Origin: Endothia cerciana
Taxonomy: Eukaryota > Ascomycota > Sordariomycetes > Diaporthales > Cryphonectriaceae
Direction: 5' to 3'
Length of the DNA: 64,000 bases
NCBI GenBank assembly: GCA_026119935.1
Contig: JALRMH010000029.1
Span: 372,001 to 436,000 of the forward strand
The position numbers and the translations under genes were made by a program. The notes below the pieces were generated by a model. It saw only the letters and a list, made by a program, of their open reading frames with translations, was not told the origin of the DNA and made no database searches. Below are positions 55,997 through 64,000 of the stretch, piece after piece (positions within the stretch are counted from its first letter, which is position 1; every line of letters begins with the position of its first letter).

Positions 55997-56084
55997 TGTG
56001 TGTGTATGTGTGTGTGTGTGTATGTGTGTGTGTGTGTATGTGTGTGTGTGTGTATGTGTGTGTGTGTGTATGTGTGTGTGTGTG
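55962..56084. repeat. TG-rich minisatellite with exact 16-bp period
   Basis: A TG tract is interrupted by A at 55990, 56006, 56022, 56038, 56054 and 56070, always 16 bp apart, so the unit is TATG(TG)6. The chance frames through it read His-Thr or Val-Cys repeats and are not genes. Confidence 0.95.
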
Positions 56085-56894
56085 ATCCGAACGCATTGGT
56101 CTTGCTGTGGGCATCGTTACCCCTGGAGAGAACCCATACCGGCAGCTGGTTTCCCCACGGGGTATGTTGCATTTCCCGAGCTCCTCTGGGACATTAGGTC
56201 CACAATTCGACATGTGAAAAGGGTAAAAGGTGTGCGAACTTGTGGAGCATGCCAGGCTAAAGAGCCCTGAATAGATCTCAATTTACCCTCCCAGGCAAAT
56301 CACCAGTCATCCCGTCCCCCCCCCCACTCCTCCAGCTGGTCACGATTGACCGCCTATCGATCCAATTGATCCATATCAGTGACCGAGACGATAGTGCCTG
56401 CCAGCCAGCCAGACCGAGCTGGCACCGACCAATACGGTCGCCCGGCCCAATCACATCTTGCTGCCTTGAAACCCGGGGCGATCATGCTCCACTCCTCTCG
56501 AATCCTCTTGAAGCAAAGCCGTGATGCGCATCTGACAGGCCGCCGGCATGGGGCCGAACCTCGAAGGGAGATGAGAGACAGCTGTCCCGTTCATGCCCAG
56601 GGCGCTATACCAGAAGAACGTCCCACCGCCGTCACGGCACACACGGGTGGGCTGGGTTTCCCCTGTCATCAAACCTCTCTGACATCCCCAATCATCGTGT
56701 TCGTCACCCTCCACCTCGGTGCCTGTCTTTCCTGTCTAGGCATCAGAGGGGGACACGAGACCTCTGCGGACTTTTCTTGGCTCACGATAGAATAGGATCC
56801 TGGCCCCTTAGTACTGGCCGGAAGGACCCGCTCTGTGTGTGGGGGGATCTTTCTTTGATGGAGGGGATCTTCACAGATCTTCAGACACGAAGCC

Positions 56895-56920
56895 TTTTTT
56901 TTTTTTTTTTTTTTTTTTTT
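56895..56920. repeat. 26-nt poly-T tract
   Basis: An uninterrupted T run about 290 bp upstream of the cutinase start codon. Confidence 0.95.
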
Positions 56921-57062
56921 CCCTCCCTGCGCGGATGGCGCTGACAACCACAAGGGGGAGGGGAGGGACATGCCGCGGTATGCCCACGCGCCGGTGTGAG
57001 TATGGCCGAGGTCGTGAGATAAATACTTGGGCGTGCCCACGCGCACTCGTGGTTTCACGATA

Positions 57063-57098
57063 TCCTCATCCTCATCCTCATCCTCATCCTCCTCCTCC
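57063..57098 (+). repeat. (TCCTCA)n / CT-rich tract in the cutinase promoter
   Basis: Four TCCTCA units and a CTC run about 115-150 bp upstream of the ATG. CT-rich blocks at this distance are common near fungal transcription starts. Confidence 0.8.
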
Positions 57099-57213
57099 CG
57101 GCTTCAAGCTCTAGCCGCCGTCTTCCTCAGGGGTCTCGGACCGCTCGAGTCAGGTTGCACGCTCACCTTCGTTCACCCAATACACTCATTCTCCACCCCT
57201 TCCCACACCCAAC

Positions 57214-57925
57214 ATGAGGTCCTCCAGCGCCCTCCTGTCCCTGGCCCTGAGCGCCTCGGCCTCCACCATCCCCCAGGCGCCCCCATCCTCCAAGGCCCTT
57301 CTGCCCCGCCTGGACATCAACGCGATCCTCACCTACATCTCCGAGCTGTTCCCCGCCAGCGTTGCCCTCGACGACTCGCAGGTCGTGATCGAGGACGCCG
57401 ACGAGGCCCTGGCCCTCGCCCTCGGCTACTCGACCACATCCAACGACCTCGCCGACGGCGAGTGCGCCGACGTCACGCTCGTCTTCGCGCGCGGTACCGA
57501 CGAGCCCGGCAATGTGGGCTCCCTGGTCGGGCCCGAGTTCTTCTCGGCGCTCCAGAGCGCGCTGGGGTCCACCACCTCCATCTTCCAGGGCGTCAACGAC
57601 TACGACGCCTGCGTCACGGAGTACCTGGAGGGCGGCAGCACGACCGCGGGGTCGGACATGTGAGTATTATGCCTGGCCGTCTTGCATGCATGCTTTGGTT
57701 GCTTTGGTTGGTTGGTTGGTTGGGGGTACAGATATGCTGATAATGATGCTCCCATCGCCAGGGCTACTCTCGTAACACAGGCCTTCAGCCAGTGCCCGGA
57801 CACGCAGGTCGTTATGAGCGGTTACTCGCAGGGCGCGCAGGTCGTCCACCTCGCGGCCTCCGACCTGCCCGCTGCGACCATGGAGAAGGTCAGCGCCGTC
57901 GTGACGTTCGGCGACCCAGGTATGG

Positions 57926-57958
<33 letters not shown>

Positions 57959-58183
57959 TCCACCCTCAAGCGCCAAATGACAGGCGGTGGGGCGTCGTTG
58001 TGCGTGCTGACCTCCTCCCCAGATAGCGGCACCGCCGTTGCCAATATCGACCCGAGCAAGATCCTCATAATCTGCCATGAGGGCGATGACATCTGCGACT
58101 TTGGTGACCTTATCCTGCTTTCGCACTTGACGTATGCCGAAGACGCGACGGCGGCGGCTGCCTTTGTGGTGGAACAGCTGTAA
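57214..58183 (+). CDS. Cutinase (CE5), secreted
   Basis: Three exons, 57214-57659, 57762-57919 and 58023-58183, with introns of 102 and 103 nt (GTGAGT, GTATGG; CCAG and CCAG). The joins restore SDM-ATLVTQ and FGDP-DSGTA, giving 254 residues. The N-terminus is a signal peptide (MRSSSALLSLALSASAS). Cutinases are serine esterases that hydrolyse plant cutin. The triad is Ser171 in GYSQG, Asp223 in HEGDDIC and His236 in SHLTYA; the 13-residue Asp-His spacing equals that of Fusarium cutinase. Cys residues of both family disulphides are present (ECADVTLVFARGT region; CPDT; CHEGDDIC). Intron 1 has a TTGG repeat and intron 2 a CT repeat (57926-57953). The residues between Asp and His (DFGDLILL) are unusual but conservative. 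Confidence 0.95.
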
Positions 58184-58575
58184 ATAAAGTCACAAAATGA
58201 GAAAAGCAGAAGAAGAAGTAACCGAACCGAAAAGTGGAAAAGGCAGACTGACTTGTACCTATGGGATGATTCAGTTGATAGCAGGGCCTGGTTTATGATT
58301 GACGAATAATGCCACACTACCAATAATATCAATTGGATGAAATCAAGTTGCATCAAAGCGTTGGAGGTCTGAGCACAACCTTGTAAACTACCAACTTGTG
58401 CACTAGGCTCTTGTGACTCGCACACTCGTAGGCAAGATGTAATCATTGATCATGCGTCTAGTGGAGGAAAAAGAAGAAGAAAAAAATTAATTTCTTTTTT
58501 TCGACCAACGACAACGATAGTCTCCTTTAGTGCCCTTTTTTCTTGGTGTTGAAAACCTCGTGGGTTCTTCTTACA
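58184..58575. other. Spacer between convergent cutinase and hydrolase relic
   Basis: AT-richer 3' flank; an AATAAAGT-like sequence just after the cutinase stop (58187-58192, AATAAA) may serve polyadenylation. No gene seen. Confidence 0.45.
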
Positions 58576-59765
58576 CTAACCACTAGGCCCATCACTAAAT
58601 CCACCCACAGCTGTGTTATTCCGAGTTTCCACGTGATTCCCGATCGAGGCCATCTTCTCAGGTCTAGTTCCACTTTCGTTAAGCACGTTGCTGCGCATGA
58701 ACTGCTTGAGAACCCCGAGAAGAGCACGGTATCGTATATCGTTTTTGTTGTTGCATCTTGCCATCTGCATATGGTTTGCATCGATACTCTCGACTGTTTC
58801 GAGTTCTCGTGGGAGGTCGAAGCTTTGAAGAGAAGTTGTCTACAACCTGTTTGTATTACCCGATTAGCGTCGGCAGATAGGTTTAAGGCTTTCGAGCAAC
58901 CCACCCTGTTGTGCAGCCCCTTCATGCCCGAGATACCGTGGGCCTCCTGGAATGAGTGGATTTTGATGTCCTGCTTGTACACAATAGATTGAAACTCTTC
59001 GTGTATGTTATCTAGGACCTCGCTGTTCACCTCCAATGTCTCGATGATCTTTTTGTTCGTATCATAGAGGGCTACGCGTGCCAAGTTTGACGCGATCTCG
59101 CCCCATCCCGCGTAAGAGCTCCCTCGATGCGGTGTGCCGAGGAAGACAATTAATTTCGTTCGCAGGCGGCATACTTCGGGTCTGCGTAGGGCCTATGAGT
59201 AGTATCAGTACATTGTGGATGGTTTCAGCAGCCGCGGCCGGACGTACGTCCTTCACAATGATGCCGCCTCGGCTGTGCGCTACAAAGAAGATTGGGTCCT
59301 AGCTCTGTTAGCCTAATTATTACGAAGGTGTTGATCTCAAGGAGTCACCTCGTTCCCAACGTCCCGCTCGAGCTTCACCTCAAGGTCTCGTCCATGCTGC
59401 GACACGCTGTTCTTATTGTTTGGTTGAAACAGGCCGCCAATCACATCCGCATTGTATCCGTACGTCCACACCCTCGCTTCGGGCATGTCCTCGACGAGGT
59501 ACTCGTCAGGCCAGAAGGGTGTGGCGGACGCCTCTCCGCTCTTCTTTTCGGCAGCCGAAGCCGGACACTATCCCTCGTTGACGCGACACTTCAAGAACAG
59601 CAAGAGCGGGAGCTTTTCTCCTGAAGCGAAGGGGCAGCGGTAGGTCGAGAGACCACTTGCGGCCAAAGCAGAACTACTATCACACAGCTCAGCATGCAGG
59701 CCAAACCACCGGCCAGGAACAGAAGCACGCGAAGCGAAATGGGTACAAGGCTGGTGGTGTTCCTT
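58576..59765 (-). pseudogene. Alpha/beta hydrolase (lipase/DUF676-like), frameshifted
   Basis: Exon-like segments on the minus strand: FWPDEYLVEDMPEARVWTYG (about 59525-59340), then DPIFFVAHSRGGIIVKD with the nucleophile motif HSRGG at 59263-59277, an intron (GTACGT donor, CTCATAG acceptor) joining in frame to ALRRPEVCRL and VFLGTPHRGSSYAGWGE, then the conserved Ser-Phe-Gln-Glu and GMKGLHNR region. A further intron (GTGGGT...ACAG) leads to VVDNFSSKL, where a one-base shift at about 58819 separates it from DLPRELETVESIDANHMQMA, the usual continuation. A membrane-like Leu/Val segment lies upstream (about 59740-59660), but a stop separates it from the hydrolase part and no start was resolved. 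Relatives sit in the N-terminus of fungal NACHT/ankyrin proteins or stand alone. Probably dead. Confidence 0.65.
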
Positions 59766-59987
59766 AATAGGGGAGCCTGGTCGTTGGTGGTCTGTCTTTC
59801 ATTTCAAGGACCCACGCGGAAGGTTTTGATATTATTCAAAGTCTAGTCTACGACCTATGCTATTCCGCTTGCTATATTCTTAGTACAAGCAATTCTCTCG
59901 ATATCAAGTATCCGGACCGGCTGTAATATTGATGACACGGCAGTGTGATTAAGACTAGTCAATACCGTGCTAGTGCCGAGATAAGCT
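59766..59987. other. Spacer
   Basis: Short AT-balanced spacer with the transporter's 3' flank; nothing else seen. Confidence 0.4.
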
Positions 59988-61779
59988 TCAAGATGAGATT
60001 TCCTTATCCACAGCTTCAACAGTTACTGTCTTCTCCCCGTGCCGCACGTCCTCTACATCGGGCACAGAAGAGTGTTTCTCCCCCTCGAAGATTGCGTCAA
60101 TCTCCTCTAGTGTCCTGCCCTTGGTCTCAACCCAGTAGACTGCCTGCGAGCAGTTAGCCACACACCTCTCACGCAAAGCCCGAAGAAGTAAGCTGGTCAC
60201 TTACGATCAGGATGAAGACGACAATGTCCCATGCGCCATTGATGATGTACATCTTCCATCCTATATTTACCAGGGCGATGTTCATCAGGAACACCAACAT
60301 GAGTCTAGATGGCAGTCAGTCGAATGAAAGATGCAGATTTTGGAAAATTGGTGGACGACCCACGCAAGAGCATTTAACGCAAGCTGCGAGACTGCCACGC
60401 CATTTGCCCGGATGGAATAGTTGAAGACCTCCGGAGGGTAAAGATAGAGCAACGGGGTCCAGGCGATCGAGTAGAAGCCCTGGAATAGGAACATGACGGC
60501 AACATCCCCGTAGATGAGGCTCTGGGACGCGCCGTCTGGGTTGTCGGCGTACATCTTGGAGAGTCCTCCAATGATGAAGAGGCAGGTGATGAGGAGGAAC
60601 TGTGAGGCGAGGGCAGTAGGCCTTCTGCCCCATTTCGCTGCGAGGTGGGTGCCGAGTAGACAGCACGCTAGACACCAGACGTTGAGAACGACATTCTGTG
60701 AGTTTGCAGTTAGCCAAAGTTCTCATACCTGAGTAGTGAAGAAACTGCCTCCGGGAAGTCTACCCACCGCCTTGAGCTGCTCGAGCGTATCCGTGATCCC
60801 CGCCGTATCCAGCTCCGTAGTCAAGTAGTAACTCGCGATAATGTTGCCAGCAATACAAGAAAAGGGGCCCGGGCTCATCCCAATCAACAGCCTCTTCCGT
60901 GCAGTCGGCGTCTTCCAGATTTCCTTGGGGCTCATCGTCCGCCCCTCCTTCTTCTCCCAGGCAAGCGCATCAATGATCTCCTTGTACACGGTAAGCACTA
61001 CCGGATCTGACTCGTCGCCGTCCGCATTCGTCTGCGCGACCACCGTCCGGGCCCCCTCGAAGTGCCCCTGATACGCGAGCCACCGCGGCGACTCGGGGAT
61101 GAAGGGCAGCACGATGATGCACAGGAGCGAGAAGATCCCCTGGAACAGGCTCGGCGCCCGCCACGCCCAGGTCGACTGCCACTGCCCGGTGCCCAGCGTG
61201 ATCCCGGCGGCGATCAGTGCCCCGACGTAGTAGAAGTCGTTCAGCAGGCCGACGCCCCACGCGCGCCACCGGCTGGGGAACGTCTCGGAGAGGTACACGC
61301 CGGCGGCGATCCCCGAGACCGCCGAGCCGAAGCCCAGGATGATCCGCGCGACGACGAACATGGCGACGTTCTGGGCCGCAGTCTGCAGGATCACGCCGAT
61401 GATGGTCACGAGCGAGCCCCAGAAGATCGTGGGCCGTCGCCCCAGGCGGTCGGAGATCACGCCGGAGACGAGAGGCCCGAGGACCCCACCGATGAAGACG
61501 GAGGAGGTGTTGAGGCCTGTCGTAGCGGCGTTGAGATTAAAATAATCGGTGTAGGAGGGGAGGATGTTTAGTCCGTTGAGCATAGAGCCGTCATATCCAC
61601 TAGTCTAAAGGGGGTAATTAGCCTTCCGATCAGTTCAAGCTTAGTGGGTGGGCTGGATCAAGGGCGTGTCTTACCGAGGATTGGACGACGGAGCACAGGA
61701 CGAGGAGGACGGAGAGAGTCAGCGTCGACTTGGGCACGCGTGCGGGCAGCCACGTCCCGGTGGGCGACTTTCGAAGCAT
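59988..61779 (-). CDS. MFS sugar transporter
   Basis: Five exons: 61779-61675, 61604-60768, 60695-60364, 60304-60205 and 60143-59988, with introns of 70, 72, 59, 100-bp-exon-flanking and 61 nt sizes where measured; all joins keep frame and give 509 residues. Sugar-porter marks: SGYDGSM after helix 1, SDRLGRRP between helices 2 and 3, PESPRWLA before the central loop, KWGRRP at the matching site in the second half, and the YWVETKGRTLEEIDAIFEG tail typical of fungal hexose/lactose-permease-like proteins. It imports a sugar by proton symport across the plasma membrane; the substrate is not readable. The start is the first Met in exon 1; a further upstream exon ending at a TAG acceptor near 61815 is possible, so the N-terminus is less certain. 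Confidence 0.9.
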
Positions 61780-62340
61780 CGTGATGCCGCTGCCGTCACC
61801 TTTGTTGGCGGTACCTACGGCGAGTGAAGATCGTAGGATGCGATGAGGGTCACATAACGGGGGACGCCTTGATCACGGCCGGAGCGCCTCAGCTTTTAGT
61901 ATCGTGCCCGGGAACCTTGTCACTCGCCTCCCCCCAGGATGTTTATCGTCGCCGGCCAGTAAGCAATTGATAAAGGTCAGACGATCCGCAGTTGCCTCCG
62001 CATCTTGCCGCATATGTGTAGTGGCAATCTGGATGTAACGTCCCGATAATGTTGCACTGACCACACCAGACTCAATATGGGAGGAGGAGTTCGGATGGCA
62101 CAACCGTCTTCGAATTTGCAAGGCTACGATATGCGTGTTGTCGCTGATATATTTCAAGGGCAGAAGAGGCTGGACAAGGTTTAATTCTAAAAATGTAATT
62201 CTACATAAAACGATCTCACAGAGGGCTGTCCCACGTAGGCGTGCCCACGGACAAGGAATGGCAAGATCAAACTCGAGGTCTCGTCTGATGAGTGTCCAAA
62301 ATCTTTAAAAGATAAGTTTGTGGCTATGACGGTGACCAGC
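61780..62340. other. Transporter upstream region
   Basis: Likely promoter or an unresolved upstream exon of the transporter. A 94-codon minus-strand frame at 61873-62157 has no recognised domain. Confidence 0.4.
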
Positions 62341-64000
62341 TCAGTCCTCCCAGACATGAGTTGGAGTATACACTACCGCCCACAGCATGCTCAAGATCGT
62401 CATGCTACTGGTCACCGGGACTATCGCGTCCTGCAGATCGTAGCTATGGCCCCACTCAAACATCCATGCGAAGAAGAACCATATCGTCGGCGACAGACTC
62501 AGCATCATGAACATGATCTCCCTAAGAACTAACCTTTGTTCCCTGACAACAAGTCCCCAGAAGTTCTCAACTTTGTGGAAATATGCGTCTGGTACGATTC
62601 CTCGGTCTTGCTTAGGCATATTTTCCATCAGCTCATCTGGCAGGAGGTGAATCACATCACAGGGACAGGTTGCAGGGAGTATCGAGTGTGTTTCATACCC
62701 AAGGGTGTCGTCATAACAGGCGTAGAAGAGGTCGTGGAAGATATTGCGTGTGATGGGTGGTGCAAGTGTGGGCTGCGGGCTGTAGGTGTACTCTTAGTAT
62801 TCTTTGTCTTTGAGGCCCGGAAACGAGAAACCTCGTATTAGGAGAAGTAATGAGGTCGATGTCGTTTCACCTGCAGCAAAGGAGAATCAGCTTGTTGTCT
62901 CCTCTGTCTCTATACTTAAGCGCCCGGTCTTACCTTGACAAACTCGCAGTGGCTGTAGGTATACACCAATAAATAAATAACGCCGTAAGAAACCTCGCTT
63001 CTCGTTTTACTGCGCTATCAGTGACTTGAAAAGGTCGCGGGTATTCATGTCGGTGACATTGATCAAGCTCAAGACGTATCACGACGTTCTCAGCACCAAG
63101 AGGAAGACAAAGCTTTTCGTCTCGCCGCCCACAGAGACGACTGCCGACTTTTCACTGCTCGTTGAGATGTTTGTGGCCGCAGTCGAATGACCGACGTAGT
63201 AGTCGTCGGAGGAAAGTTCGTTGTTTGACGAAGAACCATCTTTTGAGCTGCTGCTGACACTGCTGAGAGAGCCCGTTGATCTCTGCGGGGGAATGTGTTT
63301 GCCGTCGGGCGGGTTTGAAAATTGCTGAGCGATTTGGCGAAGCTTCTCGACGAAGAGGAGCGCTATGCTTTCTGATCGTCTTGTCCGGAATATCTAGCTG
63401 ATACTTTCGCCAGGGTGGTCCCCATCGACAATGCTTAGATTTACACACATGGTCAGGAAATCTCAACCCCGCGCGCAGGCCTCTTCCTTATCACTGGTTC
63501 CCGCAGAGGCCACCACTCCCATTCCGTGCCTGTCGGTGCCTCAATGGCAAGTTTCAGCCTGTCCGTATAGGACGATCTATTGTTTGGCGGAATGACAGAA
63601 CAGGATGGTTAGGTTTATATGCCATGGACCATTGCATCTCGGTCAGGATCTGTAGTATTCAGCGACCCTCGGCTACGTCTCATCATCACTCATACTCAAA
63701 ATAATCTCGCCAACAGATCACCTTGCTTCTGAGAAGAAGGTCAGTGAGACAAATCCATGCATTGTTCTCTGACAGTCGGCAAAAGCTTGGCTTGTTGTCA
63801 AGAATCTCCACTGCTTAGAGAAGTTGACATCAGCTAGATGCAGATACTCGGTAGCAGCGGTACTAGCAATGTCTTCAAGGATACCCTCCGATACTAGGAT
63901 TGTAGGAGATTCGCCAGGGCTCTCGATATCAGTAGAACCACTCACGAACGTGTCAGGAGCGGGGTGGCTTTCAGAATACTTCCGTGTTGTTGCTTCACGA
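62341..64000 (-). pseudogene. Fungal membrane-protein family gene, broken, continues past the edge
   Basis: Segments in gene order on the minus strand: 64000-63720 (STDIESPGESPTILVSEGIL... then NFSKQWRFLTTSQAFADCQ), an intron-like gap, EWEWWPLREP near 63520, a Ser-rich segment starting ALLFVEKLRQIAQQF (about 63370-63085), VTDMNTRDLFKSL (about 63060-63020), RGFLRRYL and SHCEFVK before a GTAAGA donor near 62935, and a C-terminal part (IFHDLFYACYDDTLGYE, then VVREQRLVLREIMFMM and two or more membrane helices with LQDAIVPV) ending at 62341. The order matches a common fungal family of unknown role with a Trp-Trp-Pro motif and C-terminal helices. In-frame stops at 63079-63081 and 63007-63009, plus frame changes near 62970 and 62850, show that it is broken. 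Confidence 0.6.

Larger units (their letters stand above)
54682..57213. other. Intergenic region with simple repeats and the cutinase promoter
   Basis: No supported gene. Contains G/C runs (55168-55179, 55258-55270), a 16-bp minisatellite, a 26-T run (56895-56920), a possible ATAAATA box at about 57019-57025 and a TCCTCA repeat upstream of the cutinase. Confidence 0.5.

Noticed and set aside
55201..56270. Several long frames with His-Thr or Val-Cys repeats
   Set aside because: They are translations of the TG minisatellite and have no start context or conserved flank.
1..64000. CRISPR arrays, rRNA genes, bacterial operons
   Set aside because: None seen; spaced direct repeats are simple-sequence arrays and the gene structure is eukaryotic.

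Overview
The window is nuclear DNA of a filamentous ascomycete (Pezizomycotina, most likely Sordariomycetes). The signs are short spliceosomal introns, mostly 54-190 nt with one of 347 nt, having GTRNGT-type donors and YAG acceptors. Typical gene families are a HET-NACHT-WD40 immune-type gene, a Zn2Cys6 regulator, an RTA1 protein, cutinase, GH67 alpha-glucuronidase and a REB1-like Myb protein. One degraded gene carries nonsense changes that fit repeat-induced point mutation (RIP). Intact genes are GC-rich. Several blocks (about 5-7.2, 9.4-10.3 and 43.8-45.2 kb) are AT-rich and hold only relics.

Layout. 0-3.2 kb: the 5' part of a secreted protein gene running off the left edge, then an F-box gene. 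3-14 kb: a relic-rich block with a dead HET-NACHT-WD40 gene and a broken Ulp1-protease-like gene. 17.3-20.2 kb: a complete GH67 alpha-glucuronidase in two exons, with an XlnR-type GGCTAA upstream. 21.4-23.9 kb: a Zn2Cys6 regulator with an AT-hook. 23.9-36.5 kb: a long, low-complexity, gene-poor stretch. I could support only one small candidate secreted-protein gene in it (about 30.3-30.9 kb); it has a TATA box and poly-C tracts, and its reading frame changes across one of those tracts. 36.5-38.4 kb: a mitochondrial-type AAA ATPase.

39.5-46.4 kb: a truncated, frameshifted GMC oxidoreductase, an intact four-exon RTA1 membrane protein, a hAT transposase tail, and a short-chain dehydrogenase whose usual catalytic Tyr reads Phe. 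47.3-48.7 kb: a 2EXR-type gene broken by several frameshifts. 49.4-53.4 kb: a large REB1/TTF1-like Myb protein. 57.2-58.2 kb: a three-exon cutinase. 58.6-59.8 kb: a broken alpha/beta hydrolase. 60.0-61.8 kb: a five-exon MFS sugar transporter. 62.3-64.0 kb: a broken member of a fungal membrane-protein family, continuing past the right edge.

Biology. The intact genes suggest a plant-biomass-degrading or plant-associated lifestyle: alpha-glucuronidase removes glucuronic acid from xylan oligomers, cutinase attacks cutin, and a sugar porter takes up products. The accessory genes (NLR, 2EXR, Ulp1-like, hydrolase, membrane protein, GMC) are almost all broken, while the core genes are clean. No tRNA, rRNA, CRISPR array or complete transposon was found. 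I see no clear, wholly new multi-gene system. The best leads are the poly-C-interrupted candidate secreted-protein locus and the decayed NLR.
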